DNA of 64,000 nucleotides, taken from Bolinopsis microptera. Its lineage: Eukaryota > Ctenophora > Tentaculata > Lobata > Bolinopsidae. Position 1 is the stretch's first letter. Every line of letters starts with the position of its first letter. A program made the position numbers and the translations under genes. The stretch lies in assembly GCF_026151205.1 (NCBI RefSeq), contig NC_087073.1:1942501-2006500 (forward strand). The letters run 5' to 3'. This document shows, piece by piece, positions 44,121 through 55,911 of the stretch. The notes under the pieces were generated by a model, which searched no databases, had not been told where the DNA came from, and worked only from the letters and a program-made list of their open reading frames with translations.

Positions 44121-46600
44121 ATGGTGCATCCGTCTATGTTCAACACTAGGATAAACCTAGAACAGTTTAAAGCCACAGTCTGCTGTGATTGTATGTGTGG
44201 ACCTAAGCCAGAAACTCGAGAACTGTGCAAGAAGTTAGTCGAGTATATAAGAATATGCAACAATTGGGGCTACGGTGAATTACAGTTTGATCTCCAATCA
44301 AGAGCAGGTATTGTGAACAAGTTTGAGTAAAATAACATGAGTCAATATTTCTTGTTTGGACAGTGAAAATAGATAAGAGAAATTATTACAAATTATATAT
44401 TTTATTTTAAATGTATGTACCTATGGATAGGTTAGGGTAGATCTATTTGTTTATTATATTGTAGCTTAATCTTAACAACTATAATGTTTCAGATTTGGCA
44501 TTGTTTGTGACTATAGAATCTGAACTGTTTCAAAAAATGTTTTCGTATCTTGGATATCTTGACATGAGCCCTTTGATACGTTTGATCATAGATCATGGTG
44601 GGACTAGATCAGTTGTAACCCTTGCCCTATCTGGGTTACTGCCATTCTATGAAAACAATGTTTCCAGTCTCAAGATTGTTGTACAATCGTTGACTGAAAT
44701 TTTGACGAAGTTTCTCCACTTTGAAAAGATTCATAGTCCTGTCTCCAATAACGTCTTTTCAGCCTTACCGAAAATACTACAAGGTGTTAAGACTCATTGG
44801 CATGATGAAACACTTGTAAAAGATACTGTTAATTTAGTACATCTTCTAGTTGATAACTCCTGTGATGAAGAGATAATAATAGTTGTGGAGCAAGGTGTCA
44901 TGAAGCTGTTGTCAGTTATCGTGAGTCTTCATTACAATGCTCACTCTAACAATCGTGAAAAGCGAGGAAGAGAGGCACTTTTGCACAGATTAGTTGAGAC
45001 ATTGGCCACAATTGGTTCTTCTGAACAAGAAATTCCATCTATTAAGCGGAAATTAGTTCCCGCTGTAAAGCCACTTCTGCCCTTCATATTTGAGTATATC
45101 AACACGGTTTGCTCTGATTTAAAGAAAGCCAGAGACGTTCTAGAGTCAAATGAACGCAGAAAAGTAGTGGAGTCGATAAATATGGTAATTTATGCAACAT
45201 TGTTTCCAGATGTAAAGATCGAGGACTTCTTAACGGTTATTAAAAGCAACTTTGTTCTAAATCTCATAAAACTCAAGGAAAAAGTTATGGAGTTTGACCA
45301 TGTTCATCTCTTTTTCAGTATGTTTGTTGAGAAATTGATGGGCAGCTATCTTACTATTTCGATGGAAGAAAGAAGCGAAATGCTGCCAACATTATTGGCT
45401 GTCATTGAAAGTCCAGGAATTCGCAGTAATGGTAGACATATGGCAGAAAGATTTCCTCCTCATTGTTTGGGCCACAAAAAGGTCAATGAGATGAATACGG
45501 CTGAAGTATGCATTTTATTCATATTCTATTACAGCAAGGAAGAATTTGTTCCATTCAGTGACAACTACAAAAGTTTGTTGGACAAGCATGACTTATTCAA
45601 CATTATCAAAGACTTTGCCTTCGCAAATTCACAATCATACAGCTGTGTGGATACTGTGGTCATTGCTTTGGGATCGTCTCTCAACAAACATAATATGGCA
45701 GATAAAGTGGTGACTCCAGTCAGGGAGATGGTGCCATTCTTACTGCAGTACTTGAAGAATCTGAAAGGCTTGAAGAAAAGTACAATGCCTGATAGATACA
45801 ACCTTATCTTATCAATCCTTGAATTTTACTGCTTTGTGTATGTCTATAGCACAAAAAACGAAATCGAGCTGATTGAATCAATCAACGGTCTTTTTACGGA
45901 GTTGCTTACCTTCTTGCGTAGTAATCAGTGTGCAAAGGATTGTCTTCTTTCTAGACGTGCGTGTGAAATACTTTACCAATACTTAACCAGAAATGGTAGC
46001 AAGACACATGCAGCAACAGTTTTAGAGGCTATTCCTGTTGTTAAGAGATACATCAAAAGAGCCCTCAAAGAGGAAAATCCTGCCTTTTTAGCTGCTGGAG
46101 CACAACTTGTTCTTGCTGCTGTACCCTCTGAAATAGAAGACCCTGAAATGAACCAGACTGTTGGGGACATTATCATTGATGTTCTGGAGAGGTATAAGTT
46201 CTCGCTTGACCAACCCATTAACGTTATTCGTGCACTATGGGAGATAGTGAGAAGTAATGGTCACGTGGCCCTGACACGATACATCAGCCATATTGCTGCT
46301 CACAATGACTTTGATTGGGTAGCAAGTCAAAATTCTGAAACCATGTGCGACAAATCGGTTGTATTCAACTACTTGGCTGAAAAGATAACAACCATTTTGG
46401 ATTCAGGAGAAATAGTGGATAACTTCTATTTGGAAGTTCTGACAAAGGATTTGGTTTCTGTTGCTGAGAAGAGCATTTCTGATGAGGAAATGTACGCACT
46501 AGAAGACTTGGTATCACCACTAATGTGGCTGCTTAATGATGTCGATGGAAATGAGGTCGTCATCAGAAATGTCAAGAAGTACATTAGCATTTTACATTGA
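44121..46600 (+). CDS. Alpha-helical repeat (ARM/HEAT-like) protein, two coding exons
   Basis: Exon 1 at 44121-44307 (MVHPSMFNTRINLEQFKATV...) and exon 2 at 44493-46600, joined in phase 1 across a 185-bp GT-AG intron, give 764 aa. A good acceptor (ATTTTCCAACCTCAG) ends at 44110, so there is an upstream 5' UTR exon. The protein is a run of amphipathic helices with regularly spaced Leu/Val/Ile and helix-breaking Pro/Asp turns, as in ARM/HEAT solenoids (for example GGTRSVVTLALSGLLPFYEN). There is no signal peptide or membrane segment, so it is probably cytoplasmic or nuclear. The most N-terminal part carries a cluster ATVCCDCMCGPK that might bind metal. I do not recognise the family. Most of the coding sequence in one exon is notable for a solenoid protein, but nothing suggests decay. 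Confidence 0.8.
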
Positions 46601-47290
46601 AAAGTTCAACGAAACTATAGAATTTACTTTTCTTCCTAGATTTTTATTTGGAATACATGAATTTGTAAGTTATTTAAATGATCCACCATTTGGATGTTTT
46701 AGAATTACCATAATTGGCATTGTTTTTATCTATTAGTGCCCCTTCCCACTTTTTGCCCCTTCTCATTTCAATAAGTGGGTTTAATATAATGACATTTTTT
46801 GTTTGATTTAACTTTTTACTCAGTAAAAAGTTGTTATGTTTTCAAATCTAACCACGTTAAAAAGTTTTTAACGTACAAGTTATATTTTCACATAGTTTTT
46901 AATCAATTGTTTTAAATTTCATTTTCACAAATTTAACCTTAACTTATTTTAACCAAGTTTTAACAAATTAAATTATAAAAAATTATTTTTACTAACTATT
47001 ATGTCATCAATTTTATTATCAATTTATCCAATACAAAATTTTTCATTGCGTTTCTGCACAAACTTCTTATTCAGTCGTAACATAGGACATGATAGGTACC
47101 TGTCTGCATTATTCAAATTAGACCTTTTCCTCGGATTTATACTCATATTATTGCCCTGCACTTTTCAACAATAAACTTTATTTAAGTTGATATGAATTGC
47201 ACCTTCTCACATCACCTTTACTCCGCAGTCAATGGCAGATGGCTGACAGTGGGTTACCCTGATGAGATAGCTCACTTTCTGTTTGCAGCA
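46601..47290 (+). other. Intergenic stretch upstream of the TBC gene
   Basis: AT-rich. The splice acceptor TTTCTGTTTGCAG at 47276-47288 just before the TBC exon suggests an upstream exon, possibly 5' UTR, that I could not find here. Confidence 0.5.
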
Positions 47291-47292
47291 TT

Positions 47293-50200
47293 ATGGAAAT
47301 AGATCTGTACTCATGGCCTAGTTACTTTGATAACGAGGGTCGTTTGTTGGATGAATACAAGCTTAGGAAAACCAGTTTCTTTCACGGTCTCTCAGATGAC
47401 ATCAGGTTGATAATTAGTACTTAATTAGTACATAATTAGTACATAATTAGTACATAATTAGTACATAATTAGTAAATACTCATTTCCTAGACACCAGGTT
47501 GATAGCTAAATACTCATTTCCTTTATTGATCTTTGTCTGTCTACTTCAAATTAAAATATCACCGCAGAATGTCTAATGTTTATCTGGACGTGACGATCAA
47601 TGATCATTCTTCAATTTTCGGCTATTTCATCTTGTATTATTGTAATAGGTATAATATGCTCACGTGTTGTCAATTTCATAACATGAGTCCGTTACTTTTC
47701 AGACGGGAAGCATGGCCGGTAATGTTAAGCTTATGGGACCGAGACAGCACTAGCCTCATCAGACACACCGCAAGAGATAAGATGCTGAAAGAGTACGAGC
47801 ACCTCCGAAACGGGTGGATTAACGCTCAGCCCGAGCTATTTGATAGAGAAATGAAACAGTCCATCAAGGTTTGTGGCTTGGTGTTATCTTTATGAATTAA
47901 AGTTCATCATAAAAAAGCGCCCTCCTGTTGGCGCCCCCTCCCCTTTTAGTGCCCCTCCCTAAAATATAACAAATTAGATGATTTTAGAGGATACGCCGGT
48001 AAAATCTCTTAAAAAATGTGTTTCTAGAGCAAAACGCGCAGTTTTGCTAGTACCGTAGTTAAGTTTTTCGAAATTGTCCCACATTAAAACGACAATTTGG
48101 CGCCCCCCTAAGATTGCGCCAAATTGCGCCGGTTTATGTTATCAATTATCAGGTGCTGAGGGGGGGGGGGGGGCTGATTTACACAAACATACATTACTAT
48201 TCGTGCTATCCGTTAAGCAACTTTTGAATGAGTTGTAATTAGTTTTTACTAATCTTTGTTACAAAAACGAATTCTAAGAATTAGATCCTCTTTAATTGAA
48301 AAAATTGATTTATGGGATAAAAGGTAATGTTATCAGACAATAGGAAAGGACGTGAGGCGGACAGAACGGCAACACCCGTACTTTGCGGAGGAGGACGGAG
48401 AAGGACTGAGGATGTTACGTCGTATTCTCATTACACTCAGTGCTTACGATACTGAAGTTTCTTATGTTCAGGGGATGAATGAGATAGTGGCTCCTATTCT
48501 GCTTACTTTACAGGTGTGTTAATATAAACACACACAATATCACACAATATCACACAATATCACACAATATCACACAATATCACACAATATCACACAATAT
48601 CACACAATATCACACAATATCACACAATATCACACAATATCACACAATATCACACAGTATCACACAATATCATAATATCACACAATATCACACAATATCA
48701 CACAGTGAATGAGATTGTGGCTCCTATTCTGCTTACTTTACAGGTGTGTTATATAAACACACACAATATCACACAATATCACACAATATCACACAATATC
48801 ACACAATATCACACAATATCACAATATCACACAATATCACACAATATCACACAGTGAATGAGATTGTGGCTCCTATCCTGCTTACTTTACAGGTGTGTTA
48901 ATATAAACACACGCAATATCACACAATATCACACAATATCACACCATATCACACAATGAATGAGATTGTGACTCCTATTCTGCTTACTTTACAGGTGTGT
49001 TAATATAAACACACACAATATCACACAATATCACACAATATCACACCATATCACACAATGAATGAGATTGTGACTCCTATTCTGCTTACTTTACAGGTGT
49101 GTTGAATATAAGTGAACTATTAGATCAAATCTTCAAATGTTGGCTAATTAGAAAACAGTTCCTCTTTAACTAAATGAGCGAAACTTTACTGCATGTGTTG
49201 TGATCATTAATAATCTGCCATCAGGAGGAATCCCTGACGTTCTGGTGTTTTGTGAAGCTGATGCCCTTACTTCGTGACAGACTACTAACCCTGGACATTT
49301 CCCCCCAACTATCCTCCACTGCTGATCTTGTTCAATATTTTGATAGCGATCTGTACCTTCACATTGAGCAGCTTACTGGTGGTCATTGGCTCTTTTGCTT
49401 TAGGTTTTTATAACAATAATTTTAATCACGTACACCACCAGTAACCTTCACATTGAGTAGCTTACTGGTGGTCATTGGCTCTTTTGCTTTAGGTTTTTAT
49501 AACAATAATTTTATCACGTACACCACCAGTAACCTTCACATTGAGTAGCTTACTGGTGGTCATTGGCTCTTTTGCTTTAGGTTTTTATAACAATAATTTT
49601 AATCACGTACACCACCAGTAACCTTCACATTGAGCAGCTTACTGGTGGTCATTGGCTCTTTTGCTTTAGGTTTTTATAACAATAATTTTAATCACGTACA
49701 CCACCAGTAACCTTCACATTGAGCAGCTTACTGGTGGTCATTGGCTCTTTTGCTTTAGGTTTTTATAACAATAATTTTAATCACGTACACCACCAGTAAC
49801 CTTCACATTGAGCAGCTTACTGGTGGTCATTGGCTCTTTTGCTTTAGGTTTTTATAACAATAATTTTATCACGTACACCACCAGTAACCTTCACATTGAG
49901 CAGCTTACTGGTGGTCATTGGCTCTTTTGCTTTAGGTTTTTATAACAATAATTTTAATCACGTACACCACCAGTAACCTTCACATTGAGCAGCTTACTGG
50001 TGGTCATTGGCTCTTTTGCTTTAGGTTTTTATAACAATAATTTTAATCACGTACACCACCAGTAACCTTCACATTGAGCAGCTTACTGGTGGTCATTGGC
50101 TCTTTTGCTTTAGGTTTTTATAACAATAATTTTATCACGTACACCACCAGTAACCTTCACATTGAGCAGCTTACTGGTGGTCATTGGCTCTTTTGCTTTA

Positions 50201-53200
50201 GGTTTTTATAACAATAATTTTAATCACGTACACCACCAGTAACCTTCACATTGAGCAGCTTACTGGTGGTCATTGGCTCTTTTGCTTTAGGTTTTTATAA
50301 CAATAATGTTATCACGTACACCACCAGTAACCTTCACATTGAGCAGCTTACTGGTGGTCATTGGCTCTTTTGCTTTAGGTTTTTATAACAATAATGTTAT
50401 CACGTACACCACCAGTAACCTTCACATTGAGCAGCTTACTGGTGGTCATTGGCTCTTTTGCTTTAGGTTTTTATAACAATAATTTTAATCACGTACACCA
50501 CCAGTAACCTTCACATTGAGCAGCTTACTGGTGGTCATTGGCTCTTTTGCTTTAGGTTTTTATAACAATAATTTTAATCACGTACACCACCAGTAACCTT
50601 CACATTGAGTAGCTTACTGGTGGTCATTGGCTCTTTTGCTTTAGGTTTTTATAACAATAATTTTAATCACATACACCACCAGTAACCTTCACATTGAGCA
50701 GCTTACTGGTGGTCATTGGCTCTTTTGCTTTAGGTTTTTATAACAATAATTTTAATCACGTACACCACCAGTAACCTTCACATTGAGTAGCTTACTGGTG
50801 GTCATTGGCTCTTTTGCTTTAGGTTTTTATAACAATAATTTTAATCACGTACACCACCAGTAACCTTCACATTGAGCAGCTTACTGGTGGTCATTGGCTC
50901 TTTTGCTTTAGGTTTTTATAACAATAATTTTAATCACGTACACCACCAGTAACCTTCACATTGAGCAGCTTACTGGTGGTCATTGGCTCTTTTGCTTTAG
51001 GTTTTTATAACAATAATTTTAATCACGTACACCTGTACACTGTACAGTATGTTACTCTGTAACAACTGTCAAATTTGTAAGAATCATAGCTTAAATTGCC
51101 CTAAATCGCCAGGCAACTAAAGATATTCGTTACTCAATGTTTAACAATATCGACTAAGTTGACAAGCTTGTTCGTAGCATTATCACTATCGCACAATATC
51201 ACACAACATCACACAATACCACACAATACCACACAATACCACACAATATCACACAATATCACACAATACCACACAATATCACACAATATCACACAACATC
51301 ACACAATATCACACAATATCACACAACATCACACAACATCACACAACATCACACAATATCACACAATATCACACAATATCACACAATATCACACAACATC
51401 ACACAACATCACACAATATCACACAATATCACACAATATCACACAATATCACACAATATCACACAATATCACACAATATCACACAATATCACACAACATC
51501 AAACAATACCACACAACATCACACAATATCACACAATATCACACAATATCACACAATATCACACAGGTGGTATCTGCTGATGTTTAAGAACGAGTTTAAA
51601 ACGGAGGACATCCTCAGACTATGGGACGTGTTATTCTCCCAACACAACACCGCTCACTTTGAGATATTCATCGGTACTTCTATCATATTGATGCACAAGG
51701 AGGAGGTTCGTGACACTTCCTTTTTAATCGGATGGTGTCATTAATTTTGAATATTCTGAACTTTTATAATCCTGAATAAAAACTTTTAAAATATTCACGT
51801 GAAAGTTGCTAATTTTAATCTCAATAGAAACACCATTAAAGTCATGGTGGGTATGTACTGCAGTCCTGGTAGCATGGTTTCCATGACATGCATACGCTAG
51901 TCCATAATCATGATATCGTTGTCTGCATTAAAACATTATTCAACTGGTAATGAATTAATTGAATTAATTGTTTATTAAATGCTTACATCAGGCAATGCTT
52001 GCACAGAACTTGCATATATTCTGCATTCGTTATCTACCCACAGATCTGTAAATTGAAGTTTTAAGTTATTTAAGATTGTTCAAATATATTTGTAACATCA
52101 TTGTGTAAATATCAATTACCAAACACAGTATTTCACTTCCATATTATGGTGCATTAAACCCAGGTTCTAGCGTGCGGTACCTCCGACCAGCTCCTCCACT
52201 TTGCCCAGTCAGTGACCGCTAAACTTAACGTGGGTATTGTTATAAACTACGCTAGGGACTTGTCAGTGAAGATAGCCAGTACTGAGGGACTTTCAGATAA
52301 CCTGGCCGCTCTTGTTAAGCAGGTGAGTACTATGGGGTACTATTTTACTGTACATGTGTGATGTGTGAAGTGTGATGTGCTCTATTGTTTTACTGTAGTT
52401 AGTTCTTCAATACCTCATTATATACCTCAATATATACCTTCAATACCTGATATGCTTCGGTATGTAAATGAAGATTACTGAAGTAATGTTCAATAATACT
52501 ACCACATGTAAAATGATTCAGTAAATAAAATGATAAGAATCTCATTAGGGAATCATAAATTCATAGTTTATCATGTAATGAAGTATGTAATGTATACTGT
52601 TAGCAGCATATGGTATTGATATACCATTTATAATGTATAGCAACTTTCGTTCATTTATAGAAAACAGGTACTGTAATTTGAATAATGTATAGTGTAATAT
52701 ATTCCCTTACATTAATTAATTATCACATATATTATCCCTTACATACCCATACAGGTTGATAAAGTATTATATTATCCCTTACATACCCGTACAGGTTGAC
52801 AAAGTGCCTCCACCCCTGGTTGGCTTTGTAAGAAGACGACAGTGTTTCCAGAACGTTTACTCAGGAAGACAGCACATGAACGACGATCTAATCAAGTACA
52901 GAAATAGTATTATTTCGCTGCTAGTTTGCTTTTATATGCCTTACAAACGTCGTATACATGTACTCTATTCAATATAAATGAATAACAACAATAACTGAAT
53001 AGCTAATAACTTATTTTCAGATCTCTGATGAGCTTGAACACGTCCCAGACGGCACCTCGAACTACGCCCCTCTTTTTCAACTGTACCGAGGCCTCAGTCC
53101 CCATCCCTACACAGAACTACCTGGCTGGTATTCAGGGGGTACAACCCCTGACTTTGGCTGAGACCCCCCAACTCGCTCCCCCTCCTACTGACGCACAACT

Positions 53201-54455
53201 TCTAGCTGCTTCAGCCAGTATGTCAAACCCCAGAAGTAGACAGCGCCGACCAGATGCCTTGTATAAAGACAGTGTTAGTGCTGGGGGGAGTGCCGTGGTG
53301 GGTCAAGCACCAGGAAGTGGGCACTATGATAACTCAGCACAACCTAGCACTGAACCTGGCGCTCAGCACTCAGCACAACCTAACGTGCAGCACTCAGCAC
53401 AACCTAGCGTGCACAACTCAGTACAACGCAGCGCTCAGCAGTATGGTACTGGTGCTTACTCTGGACAATATGAGCATCATAACCATCAGTATGATTACAG
53501 TCAGGGGTATAATCCAGAACACTATGCAAACAGTCAGCAGTATCATGTAAATAACCAGGAATATCATTTAAATAACCAGGAATATTATGCAAATAACCAG
53601 GAATATTATGCAAATAATGAGGAATATTATGCAAGTAACCAGGAATATTATGCAAATAATGAGGAATATTATGCTAATAGTCATAATCACTCTGTCACTA
53701 ATGAACAATCCGTGTACCAGGGCTCTGACAACAATGTCTATAATTACCAAGACCAATACAGTTATCAGCAACAGGGACATCCTGTTCAGCAACAGGGACA
53801 TCCTGCTCAGCAACAGGAACATCCTGTTCAGCAACAGGGACATCCTGTTCAGCAACAGGGACATCCTGCTCAGCAACAGGAACATCCTGTTCAGCAACAG
53901 GGACATCCTGTTCAGCAACAGGAACATCCTGTTCAGCAACAGGGACATCCTGTTCAGCAACAGGGACATCAAGTTCAGCAACAGGGACTTCCTGTTCAGC
54001 AACATGGACATCCTGTTCAGCAACAGGGACATCCTGTTCAGCAACAGGGACATCCTGTTCAGCAACAGGGACATCCTGTTCAGCAACAGGGACACCAAGT
54101 TCAGCAACAGGGACATCCTGCTCAGCAACAGGGACATCCTGCTCAGCAACAGGGACATCCTGCTCAGCAACAGGGACATCCTGTTCAGCAACAGGGACTT
54201 CCTGTTCAGCAACATGGACATCAAGTTCATAACTTCCACAACAGTCAGCATCAAACAAGCGACCCTCCGATAGAAGCCTCCACAAGTGTAGACAATATCT
54301 CTGTGGCAGAGTCGGAGGCAAGTAGATCTCCCCAATCAGAAAACGTCCCCCAAAATGTTCAGTCTGTTAAAGAGGACGATGATGCACTGAGTAAGATAAG
54401 TGACGATTTCTGGGATATGGGTATATCTGTTCACTCGAACGAAGCACTCTCGTAG
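47293..54455 (+). CDS. TBC-domain RabGAP (TBC1D15/16/17/25-like) with Q/H/P repetitive C-terminus
   Basis: Eight exons whose phases all fit: 47293-47405, 47703-47868, 48349-48513, 49225-49403, 51567-51705, 52164-52322, 52795-52895 and 53021-54455, giving 818 aa. The TBC domain covers about residues 35-260. It has IRREAWPVML, the arginine-finger region DVRRTER (Arg97), the glutamine finger SYVQGMNE (Gln134), FWCFVKLM, LFCFRWYLLMFKNEF and LWDVLF. Such proteins stimulate GTP hydrolysis by Rab GTPases on membranes. The last exon encodes a disordered tail: NNQEYYA-type repeats, then about 22 copies of GHPVQQQ from a 21-bp minisatellite, then an acidic end. The ATG at 47293 is the first in frame but may not be the true start. 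Introns 3 and 4 contain arrays made of copies of the preceding exon end and donor. Confidence 0.85.
47403..47521 (+). repeat. 11-bp microsatellite and donor-like duplication in TBC intron 1
   Basis: The exon 1 donor CAGGTTGATA recurs 92 bp downstream. Between them is (TACATAATTAG)n. AAATACTCATTTCCT is doubled 34 bp apart around the second donor-like site. Confidence 0.75.
48160..48174 (+). repeat. Poly-G run
   Basis: Run of about 14 G in TBC intron 2, preceded by GCGCCCCC-type sequence. Confidence 0.9.
48476..49105 (+). repeat. Tandem array of TBC exon 3 end + splice donor + (ACACAATATC)n
   Basis: The last about 38 bases of exon 3 and its donor (GCTTACTTTACAG|GTGTGTT) recur four more times downstream, with donors at 48514, 48744, 48893, 48995 and 49097. 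Each is followed by ATATAAACACAC and a variable decamer run. Confidence 0.93.
49354..51035 (+). repeat. 19-copy 88/89-bp satellite built from TBC exon 4 end + donor + intron start
   Basis: The unit contains ACCTTCACATTGAGCAGC, TTACTGGTGGTCATTGGCTC and TTTTGCTTTAG|GTTTTTATAA, then a spacer CAATAATTTTAATCACGTAC ACCACCAG. The first copy is the real exon 4 end (donor at 49404) and the last donor is at 51001. Copies are nearly identical; five are one base shorter and four read GAGTAG instead of GAGCAG. The regularity is not a CRISPR. Confidence 0.95.
51180..51565 (+). repeat. (ACACAATATC)n decamer microsatellite running into a splice acceptor
   Basis: About 38 decamers with ATATC/ACATC/ATACC variants end as ATCACACAG directly at exon 5 of the TBC gene. 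The open frame of HNITQ/YHTIS repeats here is an artefact. Confidence 0.92.
52740..52806 (+). repeat. Tandem duplication of TBC exon 7 acceptor and first exon bases
   Basis: CCCTTACATACCCRTACAG|GTTGAYAAAGT occurs twice 40 bp apart (junctions at 52754 and 52794). Only the second continues into the coding exon. Confidence 0.88.
53764..54236 (+). repeat. Coding 21-bp minisatellite
   Basis: About 22 units of CAGCAACAGGGACATCCTGT T encode GHPVQQQ. Variation at the third-from-last codon (CCTGTT, CCTGCT, CAAGTT) gives P/V/A/Q changes. Because the unit is a multiple of three without stops in several frames, long antisense ORFs appear here that are shadows. Confidence 0.95.
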
Positions 54456-54887
54456 ACTATGCTATCTATAATATTATATACAGTTTGACGATCAGCTACA
54501 CAGGTTATACCACCGGTTTTATGGGTTGTGTTGACCGGTTTTTATCTTAAACTGACAAATGTCATGTATATTGGACTTTTGATACATTTGTAGTCGTGTA
54601 AGTACTACTCAGTAATGCCCTGGTACATTTTAACGCATGACTAATATGTTGTTTGTAGGAAGTATTAATTTGTAACTTGTTTATACAATACCAAAAGTTA
54701 TATATATACATATCTGCATTGAGTATTTTTTGACAATGTCTCCAACTAGGGCAAGATCTGAAGATCAGATCAGTCTAATTTAAAGTTCCGTGTTAGGAAT
54801 TACTATTGGTTTCATAGCTCACTTTCATATCAGTTTAGTTGTTAAACATTTCACGATTGCTTTAACTTAATTTAGTTAAAGGATCGT
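54456..54887. other. 3' flank of the TBC gene
   Basis: AT-rich. Candidate polyadenylation context is not distinctive; no gene seen. Confidence 0.4.
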
Positions 54888-54984
54888 ATGAAGATGCGGC
54901 AAAAAGTGGGAAAACCCCCTAAAATATTGATGGAGGGAGAGGACGCTGGACGAGGATCCAATTCAGCAGAGAAAGCCAATCAAG
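54888..54984 (+). CDS. Possible first coding exon
   Basis: ATG followed by MKMRQKVGKPPKILMEGEDA-type sequence, ending CAAG|GTAATG, a plausible phase-1 donor. It could be the start of the next gene. The phase does not join directly to the cysteine-rich exon at 62588, so any link would need another exon. Confidence 0.3.
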
Positions 54985-55689
54985 GTAATGGTATGCAGGT
55001 TATTTAAAGTTTTTTGGCATCACCTTATGGAGTGCGCGATTGTATTAGCTGTAGAACACACTACGCTTCACGTACGAATAAAACGCGGTATTTTGGATTT
55101 AATTATTGCCCATGTGGCGGTTTTTGACGGAGAATTATGATTTACTCTTACCATCTTCCTCTTAGATCCACCCGTGTTCAGCTTCGTTAGAATTAACCAG
55201 GGCCACCACCTAGTACCGCATGTCTTGTGTATCTAAATGCTGTTTCCTTGGTCGAGCAAACACTTCTTAATCCGTTTTCGGCACAATGACAAGTTGTATC
55301 AGGAACTTGTGTAAACCCTTATCTAGACTATTGTACTAGTCTGATATGAGGTGATTGTCTTCCTTAATTTGAGTGCCCAGAAAGTTTAATAACGTTAATT
55401 AATGACTGATTCGCCGCGGAGACTGATATGAGGAGAAATTCATATTTTGGACTCAATGTTAGTGTCAGGATTGAAGAGAAAAAGTTATGACACAACTTGA
55501 ATTGAAAAGCCTCTGGGGCATTCTTGGTACAGTTGCAACATTAAGACGCCAACTATAAAGTAGAGCTGGTTATCATGTGTCCTAGAGGATGCAGCTCACA
55601 GGTGACAACAATACATTGGAGAGGACCCATACATCGGAAAAGTAGTAACTGTGTGGTGCAGGCCACTTCAACGACTAGGAGGAGACCTT
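54985..55689. other. Gene-free stretch
   Basis: No clear exon. The 66-codon ORF at 55575 is antisense to the LINE remnant. Confidence 0.4.
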
Positions 55690-55911
55690 TTAATGGACAA
55701 TTGTTTCACCGGAGATCAATTCACTCCAGTGAGTTCTGTTTGATAAACGGTGCAATAATCGGGAAGCTTGAATGATCTTTTTACACTCTAGTGTAGTGTT
55801 GTTGTTGTTAGTGGTAATAATGTAACCAGCCCCGCTACCTGAGTCTGTGCGTGACCCGTCTGTGTAGCAGGTGATGGTTTCATGATGAATAATTGATGTG
55901 GTTTGTGCCAA
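55690..55911 (-). mobile_element. LINE RNase H fragment
   Basis: The minus-strand frame reads ITCYTDGSRTDSGSGAGYII, the first catalytic block of RNase H as found in I/Jockey-type LINEs. It may be the same kind of element as the 27945-28620 fragment. Confidence 0.7.

Noticed and set aside
49354-51035. Regular 88/89-bp repeats resembling a CRISPR array
   Set aside because: Units are continuous tandem copies without unique spacers, lie in an intron of an animal gene and derive from its exon end.
51159-51587. 142-codon ORF of HNITQ/YHTIS repeats
   Set aside because: Translation of a decamer microsatellite inside a TBC intron.
53568-54335. Long antisense and alternate-frame ORFs over the TBC last exon
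   Set aside because: The 21-bp unit is stop-free in several frames; only the frame joined by splicing to the TBC domain is supported.
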